The notes below the pieces were generated by a model. The model had not been told where the DNA came from and ran no database searches. It saw only the letters and a program-made list of their open reading frames with translations. From Melanopsichium pennsylvanicum (taxonomy: Eukaryota; Basidiomycota; Ustilaginomycetes; Ustilaginales): 64,000 nucleotides of DNA. Below are positions 1 through 11,100 of the stretch, piece after piece (the stretch's first letter is position 1; every line of letters begins with the position of its first letter). The DNA lies in the NCBI GenBank assembly GCA_900208305.1, contig OAPG01000018.1:62001-126000 (forward strand). The letters are read 5' to 3'. The position numbers and the translations under genes are program-made.

Positions 1-28
1 TCAGCACCGTAAGTTCTCGCTTGACATA

Positions 29-38
29 CTCTCTCTCT

Positions 39-70
<32 letters not shown>
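29..70. repeat. CT microsatellite upstream of hexokinase
   Basis: Almost pure (CT)n tract, interrupted once, about 220 bp before the predicted hexokinase ATG. Pyrimidine tracts are common near fungal transcription starts, so it may be promoter or 5' UTR. The rest of positions 1-292 shows no gene. Confidence 0.8.
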
Positions 71-71
<1 letters not shown>

Positions 72-292
72 ACTTATAACTACATTTCATGCGTGACCGC
101 CTGCGCCTTGATCAATCGTCATCTACTTGTTCATCATCTCGCTGACTACTCTTTGATTTCGCTTGTTTTCACACACAACCTGCTGCAGTCAATCTCCTCG
201 TCCTTATCGCACCTTGCCTCATCCCTTTCTTTTCGCTTCAAGGCCTCAAGTCTTCCTTGCTGCAATCTCGACCATCACATCAGTCACACAAA

Positions 293-2227
293 ATGTCCTT
301 CTCCTCTTCCAATGGCCGTCGCGGTTCCATCTCCCTCACTGGAAAGCGTCGTGGCTCTGGTACTGAGAAGCTCGAATCTCATGTAAGTTCAACAATCAAT
401 GATAATAATAAAAAATAACCACAAAAGCATACACAAGCCTCCCTCCCGCGCTGCTACTGCTCGACAACTTTGCTGCTCTTACCAGACACGACACATGGTA
501 GTACGACACATTGTGACTTTCTAGCAACATCAGTTCCCACGTCGCTTTTTTCTACGCTCGCTCGACATCCTAAACCCCACCAACTCCCCGCGCTGTAGTG
601 ACCTTGTCAAGCATTAACTGTGGACATCAAACAGACGGTGGTCGTGGTAGATTACCTTTTGCCAAGTCCTGTCTGTCGGACGAAAATGTCGCATCTCTTC
701 GACTGTAGCATCTCGTACATGGAGCGTGCCTTGCTGACCCTCAATGCGCAACCTGAACCCGCTTTGGTCAAACAGATTGCTTCGTGGCACACCTCCACGC
801 ACAAGCATGAGGACAACCCACACGCTCACGAAGAGGAGCTCAAGCATTCCTACGAACGCTTCGAGAAGCTCTTCACTCTCACCCCTCAGCGCCTCCGCAT
901 GATCACCGACCGATTCGTCGGCGTGCTCGAAGAAGGTCTCCAAAAGACGGGTCAGACCGTACCAATGCTTCCCGCTTTCGTATTTGGCTGGCCCACCGGC
1001 GACGAGGTTGGATCCTACCTCGCACTCGACCTCGGCGGCACCAACCTCCGTGTTTGTCACGTCATCCTCAAGGGTGCCGGAAAGTTTGAGATCACCCAGT
1101 CCAAGTTTCGTCTCACTGAGGACCAGAAGCAGTCCGAAGGTCAGGAGCTTTTCGACTTTTGCGCCGACTGTCTTGCCACATTCATCAAGGACCACTTTGG
1201 TGACCAGAACGGCGACGTCATCTTGGAAGAGGAGCTCGCGCTCGGCTTCACCTTCTCCTACCCCATGGAACAGGATAAAATCGACCACGGCAAGCTGGTT
1301 CGATGGACCAAGGGTTTCGGCAACCCCAACACCGAAGGTCGCGATTGCGCTGCCATGTTTCGCCAATCGCTCGACAAGTTTAAGCTGCCCATCAAGATGG
1401 TTTCCATCATCAACGACACCACCGGTACGCTGATTGCGTCCAACTATGTGAAGCGCGACACGAGGATTGCGTGCATCTTTGGCACGGGCTGTAACGCAGC
1501 GTACATGGAGCACATGAAGGACATTCCCAAGCTCAAGCATCTCGGCCTGCCCGAGGAGGAGGACATGGCGATCAACTGCGAGTACGGCGCGTTTGACTCG
1601 TTCAAGCACGAGCACATGGCCGAAATTCGAACCAAGTACGACGAGCACATTGACCTTCATTCGAACAAGCCGCACGAACAGTCGTACGAAAAGATGATTG
1701 CGGGTCTATACCTGGGCGAGATCTTCCGTCTGTGCATCTGCGATCTGATCGACGAAGGCACGCTCTTCCTGGGACAGAACACGTACAAGTTGGAAAAGAC
1801 ATATGCATTTGACACTGCGTTTTTGTCATTGATCGAATCGGATCCTACCGACGAGCTGCTTACGGTTACGGGACTGTTTACCCACTTTTTTGGTATCGAC
1901 ACGACAATTGAGGAGAGGCAATTCTTCCGCAAATTGGCCAAACTGATTGGTACGCGATCGGCACGTCTGAGCTCGTGCGGTATCGCTGCTCTGGTAACCA
2001 AGATGGGATACCTGGAGAAAGGATGTGGTGTGGGTGCGGACGGTTCTTTGTACTCCAAGTATCCTGGATTTGCTGACCGATTGCACCAGGCGTTAGAGGA
2101 CATTTTTGGTGACAAGGGCAAGAACATCCGTACTTACCAGGCCGAGGATGGATCGGGTGTGGGTTCGGCCATCATTGCTGCCATGACAAAGGCACGTAAG
2201 GAGGAAGGAAAGTACGCCGAGGTGTAA
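293..2227 (+). CDS. Hexokinase (two exons)
   Basis: Cytosolic ATP:hexose 6-phosphotransferase, the first step of glycolysis. The chosen model is exon 1 at 293-382 (30 codons, ending at GTAAGT) and exon 2 at 776-2227, both phase 0, giving 513 residues, close to yeast Hxk2 (486). Visible motifs are the phosphate-binding LDLGGTNLRV, the sugar-binding LGFTFSYP and WTKGF, INDTTGTL, the second phosphate loop GTGCNAAY, NCEYGAFD and the adenosine site AEDGSGVGSA near the C terminus. The N terminus is arginine/serine-rich. The acceptor is uncertain: using CAG at 632-634 also keeps frame and would add 47 residues (560 aa), so the intron could be 252 or 393 bp. The large open frame on the opposite strand is a codon-bias shadow. 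The family call is very sure; the N-terminal structure is not. Confidence 0.93.
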
Positions 2228-2525
2228 AGAAAAGGGCGAAAGAAAAGGGGAAAAAAAAAGTTGTGGGTTACAAAAGGGTTGATGTCGATTCGCGCGCACT
2301 TGTGATCCAGAACTGTTAAAGCGATGCTGTTTTGTTTCTGTTGTGTTGAACTCAAGCATATCATGCCTCTGTGTTCAGCTAGGCGGTATTCTTGCATCGA
2401 GGCATATTTGTATTGTGTCAGTGGTGTGTGTGTGTGGGGGGGAGAGGGGGGGAGGTAGTTGTGAATAGGGTAGAGTTGAGAATAGAATGAGGATGGAATC
2501 AAAGCAATGTTTGGTTGTTGTCATA

Positions 2526-2560
<35 letters not shown>

Positions 2561-3297
2561 AGAGAGACAGAGAGAGAGATCACCGATACTGTAATTTACC
2601 CCGGCAATGTAGTTCGCAAAGAAGCGTGCGGAGAAGTCGCCGGTTGAGCAAATTGACGGTTCAGTACCAAAAGTAGTGTAATTACAGTGTTTACACCAAC
2701 ACTACTTACCTTTTCTTCCCCGCTTTCAAGCAATACTGTATACCATATGTTCGCACAATGCACCATCTTTTTCTTATAGACATTTATTTTGCAATTGGGC
2801 GGATGTCTGCCAGTTAACTACTGAATAGAGTAAATTTAATGTATGATGATGACTTTGGCCCAAAAAAAAAGAAAGAAAAAAAAAGGTCGATGCTGACGCG
2901 CATATACAAATTATACCATACATAATATAATGGAAGCACAAATAGGATAAAAGCCAAGTTTCACTCGAGTGTTGCACAACAACCACGCCGGCCCGGCAAT
3001 CTCGTTCCTCCTTAGTCGGCTTTCTTAAACCCTCTTGCCAAATCTGTCTGTCGGTCCCTTGAAAACAACGGTGACGCACACACACACCACAGAGCCTCAG
3101 CTATCAACTCACATTCACAGTAGTAAACCGTGTTTAACACCGGTCTTCTCGTCTCTGCTAAAGCTGTAACACCGCATCCACCCCCCCCCCCCCCTTTCTC
3201 CTGTTCTATATAAACTTGTTCTTTGTCCGCAGATTCTATCCTCCTCATTCTCCCTCCCATCATCATCATCACCGTTTGGACGTATATATCTTACATA
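2228..3297. other. Intergenic region, hexokinase to aldo/keto reductase
   Basis: No credible gene. It holds an A-rich stretch just after the hexokinase stop, G-rich runs near 2436-2455, an AC/AG microsatellite (2528-2579), A-rich tracts near 2860-2884 and a run of C at 3180-3194. The final 100 bp are pyrimidine-rich and read like the promoter or 5' UTR of the aldo/keto reductase gene. Confidence 0.7.
2528..2579. repeat. (AC)n-(AG)n compound microsatellite
   Basis: About 28 bp of AC repeats runs directly into AG repeats. It is a simple-sequence tract in the 3' flank of hexokinase. Confidence 0.95.
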
Positions 3298-4433
3298 ATG
3301 TAAGTGTATATCGCGCTACCCTTGAGCAGAACAATTTCATCCTTCAATGGTCCGCTGACGTTCTTGCTGTTCTATTCGTCTCACCATTTCTCTTCCTTTT
3401 TTCTTTTTTCTTTTTTTTTTTTTTTGGCTCGGCTATCATGTGTGCTTGCTACAACAGGCCTACTTCTCATTTTAAGCTCAACTCTGGCGCCTCGATCCCT
3501 TCTGTCGGTCTAGGTACCTGGCAGTCTCCTAAGGGTGAGGTTCGCGATGCTGTTTGCCACGCCCTCAAGTCTGGTTACCGTCACATTGATTGTGCATGGG
3601 GATACCAGAACGAGGATGAGGTTGGAGAGGGTATCAAGCTCTCTGGAATCCCCCGTGAGGACATCTGGATCACCTCGAAGCTCTTCGAATTTCACCACAA
3701 CCACGTTCGTCAAGCCGTTCAGGACACTTTGGACAAGCTAGGTGTCAAGTACCTCGACCTCTACCTTATGCATTGGAATATTGCTTTCGTTCCCGAAGAC
3801 GTTGCAGCTGGTCAATTGCCTCGTAACTCCAAAAAGGATCCCAAGACTGGCAAGCATTTGCTCGACCTCGAGACCACCGAGAACTTTATTGGAGTTTGGA
3901 AGGAGTTGGAGAAGCTCGTCGATGAAGGATTGGTGAAAAACATTGGTATTTCTAACTTTTCTATTCGTCGTACCAAGGAGTTGCTCAAGTCGTGCAGGAT
4001 CAAACCCGTTGTTAATCAGGTCGAACTCAGTTTCACTTTTCCCCAGCCTGAATTGGTAAAGTGGCTCAAGAGCCAGGATATTTTACCACAGGCTTACTCG
4101 CCTCTCGGTTCCACAGGTGCCAGTCAGGCCAGTCTCGAGGTAGTTGAAAAAATTGCTAACAAGCATAACGTTCAAGGCGCAAACGTATTAATCTCGTGGC
4201 AGGTGGCTAGGGGTTGCAACCCTCTCCCCAAATCGGTTACCCCTGCTAGGATCCAGAATAACCTCAAGCTAGTCGACCTCAGTTGCCAAGAGATTGACGA
4301 GCTCGAAAAAGGTGCTCTCGCTCAAACTCCCAAAAAGGTTTGCGACCAAAGTGATTTGGTTGTCCCTGCCTACGATATCTTTGAGGCCGATCACCCCGAG
4401 AACAACGATAAACTTCAGGCTACCAAGCCTTAA
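3298..4433 (+). CDS. Aldo/keto reductase with a start codon assembled by splicing
   Basis: NAD(P)H-dependent carbonyl reductase of the AKR family, similar to fungal Gcy1-type glycerol dehydrogenase/aldehyde reductases. The catalytic tetrad is complete: D45, Y50, K75, H106. Other signatures are GLGTW near the N terminus, GISNFS, and KSVTPARI for cofactor binding. At 3298 the sequence reads ATGTAAGT: AT is followed by a strong donor (GTAAGT at 3300), and the acceptor CAG ends at 3457 before GCCTACT. Joining gives AT|G CCT ACT, so the mature start codon spans the junction (exon 1 coding part 3298-3299, exon 2 3458-4433) and the protein is 325 residues, the normal AKR length. Alternatively, translation could begin at ATG 3438 on unspliced RNA, adding a few residues. 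Function is sure at family level; the exact substrate is not known. Confidence 0.9.
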
Positions 4434-4735
4434 AAAAAAGAAATCAATTGCGTTATGAAACCATATATATGTATGATATAACGTATACAAATTAGACGTT
4501 GTATACTCCTCTCTCTCTCTCTCTCTCTTTCTCTCTCTTTCTTGACACTTGGTTGAACCTTTTTTTTTTGTTTTGTTTTGAAAGTGGTCGAGGGTCAAGA
4601 TGAAATATTGTCTATCAACTAAGCGCTTTGCATGTTAACTTGGCCAAAGTACATAATCTTGCGGTATCCTGATCAGTTGACCGGAATGAAGCGAAATTCA
4701 ACCTCTCCTTGAAAGTGGTTCACCTTTTTCTTTTC
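4434..4735. other. Convergent 3' flank with CT repeat
   Basis: This short region lies between the 3' ends of the aldo/keto reductase gene and the opposing gene of unknown function. It contains a CT tract (4508-4540) and T-rich runs. Nothing else is seen. Confidence 0.7.
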
Positions 4736-7700
4736 CTAGAATTGAGCGGCGTGGGATCTGGTCATTGTAAACGCTTCTTCCCCTCCTCGCTGTACAAGCG
4801 ATTCGTTACCATGGCTGTAGCTTTGGCTGAGTCTCAAGCTTTCATTTTGAGTGGTGGTGTGACTCATACAACTCGAGTCAGGAGGAGAAATAGGTCGATC
4901 ATTGAGTAAAAACTTTGGCGGAGGTGGCATTTCTTCCCTTGGTTTCTTGCCCATCTCTTCCCTATCTTGTCCAATTCGATTCACTTGTCCCTTTTCTTGC
5001 GATTTCACTTTAAAATCTGTTGAGGGAGATCCGAATGGTGAAAGCAAAGCCATATCCGTCTCCCCACCACTCGTATCGCAACTCGTCGTCGATTCAATCC
5101 CACCACCACCACCACCACCACCACCACCACCACCACCTAGATCTGCGGCCATAATGCTCTCGAGCAACTTTTGCAATTCTTCGCTGTCTTCGAAACTCGA
5201 ATTGGCCTCAGTGCTTACAATACTGGCGAGACTGATCAACCTTTGTCGTGTTGGTTGTTGTGGCGATGCCAGATGCATTGCTACCTTGGATCCAGACAAT
5301 GTAGTGCAAAACGAACAGCTTGCTTCATCTGCTTCCATAATTCCATACAACCCGCGACCAGCTGAACGTCCACGCGGTGTGTCATGCTTCTTATACGGCG
5401 AACTATGCAGAGAAAGTGAACCAGACGAATTCGAAAACGTCTGAATCAGATTCGAAAGCGTATCTGTCGCTTCCGTCATTTCCAAAAACCCGGGTCGAAC
5501 CCGTCGCACTACCGCTGATGCTGCTCCTTCTTCTTGTCCCAATACATCCCTCACCTCCATCAATTCATGAATTACATCATCTTGGTCAATCCACTCGGTC
5601 TCATCTAGCTCAGAATCGTCTGAGAATACAGAGCTAGCTTTTCTCACCAATCCATTTATCTTACCTCCTCCTCCTCCTCCTCCTCGACCATGCGGAGAAT
5701 ATTTCGGAAGCAACACCGTCGTTGGCGGACTCCTAATTCTGTTTGCGGTGGGAGTTCTCGGTACGTATCCTTGTCTAGAAGACATAAATTTCCGCTTCCC
5801 AGGAGATCCTGGCGGCGAAGAAGATGTCTCTCCAGTGAACAGTATGGATGTTCCAACGCTTCGAATACTACCTGTCTCCTCACCCGTGCCTACAGGCGAA
5901 CGCAAATGAGTGCCATAGGAACGACGCGAAACGATAACCTTGCCACTAGGCGGAGAAGATGTACAAGAGCTCTGCGACGAAATCGTACTGGCTCGAGATC
6001 GAACACTTCGAGGTGGAATTGGGAGCGATTGGCCGAGTAACGATGCAGGTGGTCGTCGAGGTGATTGTTTCTTGCAAGTCAAATTCAAGCCAGAGTCATT
6101 AGCGGGAGTAGGAGCAGAGTTACTAGTAGGCATCGCTGTCTCGGCTAGAGTAAGACTCGCCGCCGTAAGGGAAAACGTTGGGATGTTTCCAGCGGAAGAT
6201 GGGGGTGAAGCATTCGCTGGAACCGATGGCCAGATTTGGCAAGGGATTGATCCCTTCGTAAAGTGATCAACTTGATGAGCATTAGCAGTGCTCGAGAGTT
6301 GCAGCTGCTTCATCCACGGATGGCGAAGATCCGAAATACGAGGTTGAATTTGGATTTGCTTGCATGATGGACCAATTTCTCCTCTTGCCTTTGGTGGTGG
6401 GTTAGGAGGTTTTGCGAAAGCATCAGGAATCGTCGGGCGTCGCTTGTAAGCAACGCCAGCTGTCGGTCGCAGCGGTACCACTTTTGATGGCAGACTGATG
6501 CGATCCAGTTCCACGCTCTTGCTCTTTTGCGCCATCATGGTAGAGTCGCAGATGCGTGGCGATGCTTTGGATAGCAGGTCCTCGCTACGTCGTGTCACCA
6601 TTTCTTCCGTTGTAGCCGCCCGCTGATGACCATGTGTAGAGCTTAAGCGAGGTTTGCAAGGAGTGCGAGTGGGAAACCACGACTTCTGCGTCTCGCGCAC
6701 CTTCTTTCCGAACGCACTGAAGGGACGCCTGGCGAGGAGCTGCAGAGTCTTGAGCTTGCCTTGGGTCGGCACTGTCGCCTGCTCAGGAGCAGGAGAGATG
6801 CGTTGTTCTGAGGGTCGATAACCTCCATGACTGTTTTGCTCCTGGCGTTCCTGCGAGGTATCTTTGGAAGGCATCCAAGTAGTGGCTGTTGTATTCACCT
6901 GTGCTGCTAGAATAGCTCGACGTTTCGCCTCTCCTCGTTCGGGGCTGGGTGGCTCATAAAAGCCACGCATGAGAGCGCTTCGTCCACGAAATGCAGCCCT
7001 CTCGCTTTCAGCGATCTCGCGAGCTTTTCTTTTGGGGCAAGGAGTCATGCCATGCCCTGTTTGGTAAGATGCAGTAACCGCATCACATCCCTCGTTATCA
7101 GCTTGCGTTTGCGCAACGTCGTCTCGACTTTGACATGGTTCATCAACGGCCCAACTCATCTGGTCAACACTGGGAAAACTTTCCACTAGGACGTCATCCA
7201 CTGTCATCATGATCCTTTTGGTGTTTGCAAGGTCGCGCGTCGTCGCTGAAACCCTACGTATTCTTCTTGATGGTGTGCTGTGATTTTCACAAGATGTCAA
7301 AAACCTGTTCAAAAACCATTCTCTCGAGCTTCCGCGTCACATTGAATTGAGGGTAAAGGGTTCAATGTTGAAACTTACATGAATCTACGAAGACTTGCGA
7401 AGGAAGGGGCGCTTCTCAGACTATTCTTGCCCTTCTCCGGTGCAGCCTCCTCTTGCGGTACTTCCAGCATCAGCTGACTCTTATAGCTCTCGTCAGACCC
7501 TTTCCTAGGCAGCTGCAGCTTCCTGGCCGCCACGCCTAAGCTATGTGACCAATTCCCAATTGTCGACTTTGCGTTGTCCTGGCTCACGATACCTTCGGAA
7601 AGACGTAAGGAGGGCCGATCTTGGGAATTGCGCGCCTTGGAGCGTTTCGAGACCTGTACGGGGGACATGGAAAATTTGGACCGGAGGAGGTGGTCGGATA

Positions 7701-8166
7701 TCTGACGCCTAGATGGAGTTTTTGGTTGCGGACGAAGCCCTACATCAGACGTCTGGTGCAGGCGGGACATTGTTGAATCCCTAATCTTCGTAACATCACC
7801 TCCAAGGTCTCTGGTGGCTGAAACGTGTGGAGAGAAAGAGAGAGTATCACTCTCGCCAATGTCGAATTCGAGTCCAAACGATGTGCAATGCTGCGATATC
7901 TCTTGAAGCGGCTTCACTCCGACGCTGCTGTTCAGGAAGATGGGGCTGGAAATGCGTTGGCCGCCCTTGAGCGTGCTAACGGTGTCCAAAGAGTTGCGCG
8001 TTGTACTGATGGGTGTCGAATTAGAGCGAAGAAGGTCGAGAGACTTGCTGCGGGGTGTGTATGGGGGGGTGTCGGCTGGCGATGGCAAGGGCAAGGAGGC
8101 AAGGATAGGGGGGCTGAGTCGGATGTCAAAGGAATATGGATGAGATTGAGTTTGCGACATCGTCAT
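4736..8166 (-). CDS. Large low-complexity protein of unknown function (two exons)
   Basis: Not recognised. Exon 1 is 8166-7379 and exon 2 is 7304-4736. The donor GTAAGT and acceptor CAG join AT|G in frame, giving 1,118 residues with a 74-bp intron. The protein is rich in Ser, Pro, Arg and Thr with many SP/TP pairs and basic patches, suggesting a disordered phosphoprotein. No transmembrane segment or catalytic motif is evident. A run of about 13 glycines is encoded by an ACC/CCA repeat at 5100-5139, and a shorter Gly run by 5664-5686. A short conserved-looking acidic segment (SSFEDSEELQKLLESIM) precedes the longer Gly run. Coding is supported by the long uninterrupted frame and the clean splice join. 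Functions such as cell polarity or signalling scaffold would be guesswork. Confidence 0.75.
5100..5139. repeat. CCA/ACC trinucleotide repeat encoding polyglycine
   Basis: In-frame triplet repeat inside the unknown gene (GGT/GGG codons on the minus strand). It is likely length-variable between strains. Confidence 0.9.
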
Positions 8167-11100
8167 TGTCTTCTTGCACGAGAAGGAGGATGATCAGACT
8201 GGGAGCTATCTAAAGACGTGGTGACAAAGTAAGAAGTAGGATTGCTACACATGCCAGGAGTTATCGACGGTTTGGCTAAGGCTACAATCAGTCAGAAAGA
8301 TGCATGCTCGGATCCTCAGAACAAGCGCTTTTCGATGTTGGTCCGTGTTTAATGTGACAGAACCAAGACCAGCTCGACGACATTCCACATCGAAAGTGTG
8401 AACAAGACAGGCAGATCTTCATATGATCTCTAAAAAGCTCCCAAAAGCATCACATGAAAGCCCACTCGAAAGTACGCTGGCAACGGTGCGTAAGTCTGCA
8501 AGTAGAAGAGGCCTTTGTCATGAACTTTGCCTATAGTGAATTCAATCTCGATCTGCAGCTGCTGCAGGTGGGTGTGGGAGCAAAAACAGAGTCAGGTCAC
8601 GGCGGGAGCAGATGTGTCTCTCCTGTAGCGCGGCAAAATTTGGTGTTGGTGGGTGATTCCTCGAGCCTACGATATTGGCGACCTTGCTGATCGTGATGTC
8701 TAGGTCGATGGTCGTCACACATCTGCAAGAGATGGCACAAAAATCCAATAGCACCATTCTTGCTCTTATCCGTAATACCTCTCGCTTCTATGGCGACAAC
8801 CTTCGTCTTCACCGTCACCAGGGCGCTGCGTCTCGCTATTCTACGAGCAGCAAGAGCACCGCTTCTCAAATCCTGTCTCCGACTGCATCCCGCTCTGCTC
8901 TATCATATGCATCCAGGCGTATGCATTCAGGCGTAGGTGCACGTGTGAAAAGGTGTGGGATGCGCGTCCGAGAGAGTGGATCGTCGGCGGGTCCTCGCTG
9001 CCCTTACTGCTGGTTCACATTGTTGCAACGATAAACCTTGGCTTCATGTTATTCCCCTTGGACCAGGTCGGCATCTTTATTAGAAGAACAGGTTACTAAG
9101 GCACACCTCTGTTGGACGAACGACATGCGCACTGCACTGTGCTGCCAGGTGGGTTTCAAGCAGCAACTGCCCGTCACAGTTTCGCGTTGTATGGTCTCAG
9201 GCTGCACAGCTTTTGCCGTACATGCCTCAGTGCGACGCAACACGCAAAGAAACTCACCACCCTGCAAGCATCATACCGCGTGTTCATCGTCGCTTACGTC
9301 TACGAAGGCAGGAGTGCACTTCACTGCACCACACAATTGAGATGGTACTCCTCGACAGCTCGAACATATGAAAGGCAAATGAAGATTCTTCCCGCTCTCC
9401 GAATGCAGTATGTTGGCAGGATGCAGCCTGCTGTCTTTGACCTGCAGTCTGAGCTGAATGAGATTGCGGCGGTGATCGTCATGATGACATGCCTTCGGAG
9501 ATGACAATCGCAATCGCAGACCAGCACCTGAGGTAGCTTCTCAAGTGAGCTGTTGGGCTTGCTTTTGCTTGCTATTCATCCATCCGCGAGTTCGTCTTCG
9601 GAGGCGAGCTATTCATCTCTGGAGAACAAGTGCCTCCTGTTGTTTCAAACCCAATGCCAAAGAGACGTAGACCAGCCGTGCCTGCCACCTTCTAGGGATC
9701 ACTGAACTGTAGAGCAGAAATTCGCCTCATAAGCTTCTAGATCACCAACAAAGGCGGGCTGACCTACGACATGGCTATTCCCATCGTCCGCAACACGCCT
9801 CTCTCCGTCTAACCTCGTGACCTCAAACAGTGCTTGGCAGTCCCATTCGCAAGAGTGAGGACCCCAACTGCAGAAGCGGCTTCCCGGGTGGCTTCTGGTA
9901 TCCATTTGGACTTTTCATCGAAGTCATGCCGTGTATAGCGAGGGATTGTCCGCAAAGCCGAGGCGAGCGTAGCGAAAGCGGGGCCCTTGGTATTGGACGC
10001 CCGGACGAGTTTCGTCTTTTCACGACGTGAGTCATCTCAATGTTGTATAGCCAAAAGGCTCTAAAGTGATGTTTCCGGGCCTGTCTACCCTACCCATTGC
10101 AACTGTACTCGATGTCTTTCACGATCTACCATACACGATCTCGATTTTGGAATGCGTTCAAAATCGAAGAAATTGTAGCCACCGCAGTAGATGTTCCCAA
10201 TGCTGAAAGAACAGACAAGCTACGCCACCCTGAAATACCACCCAAAGTGGCTAACCGGGTGGCTTCTCCGCTGCCGCTGGATTTCGGTCCAGAATTCTTC
10301 ACTATTTAGTATTCGAGGTCTTACAATTTGCGATTCTTGGGCCTCTTTTTGAAATTCTCCTTGCATCCAGAGCCAAATCATTTGGCCCCGCGCTATCTTC
10401 TTACAGTGTAAAGACATCTTCCCTGGCTCCTTACAAGTGGGACCTATCTGTACTCGGTTTGACTGCCAAATGACTGCTAATCGGTCGAGCCTGTTGGCCA
10501 TGCTATTTACATACTCAAGTTGGCTAGTTAAATATTCAAGTTGATCTCATAATTCTCAAAAAAAAAAATGACGCGTACTGCACATTCGATGGCTCACTTA
10601 AAACATTTTACAAAAACAAGTCATGCAAGCCTCGTTGCTGGCATTTCTCATGCTTTTCTTGAGTGGCTGCTGAGATCGCTCCAGATGCTTTCAAATTTGC
10701 ATTGGTATTAAAATCCCATCTCACGGTCGAAATGTCAAAGAGCAATATGCTCGTCACTTGTAAAACTTCACGTTTTAATATGGTAAAGGATAAGGAGACA
10801 GTGTCCAGACAGCTACCTCCTATCAGGATGGGTCATGTTGGGCGACTAGATAGCCAATTCCCTTTTCCGGCTGAAGACGATGATCTTCCTGCTCGAAAAA
10901 ACAAACTGGAAAAGGGGCGTCTGAACGACAGCCGCTATATTCAGAAATGACAGTCGATGCAGCCTGGTATTCACACTCTTTCGAATAGTTCAAAAATTTA
11001 TTGCATTTGAAGCTCAAATCGGGAACCTCTGGGAAAAAAATTCGCAACGCGGTTACCACAAGCATTTAGACCCAAACCACCCTAGATCGTTCTTGTGTGA

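Noticed and set aside
614..1675. Long open frame opposite hexokinase (353 codons)
   Set aside because: It mirrors the codon bias of the hexokinase exon and has no recognisable motif.
8597..9034. Overlapping open frames on both strands near 8.6-9.0 kb
   Set aside because: Neither gives a recognisable protein or clear splice sites; a small unknown gene cannot be excluded.
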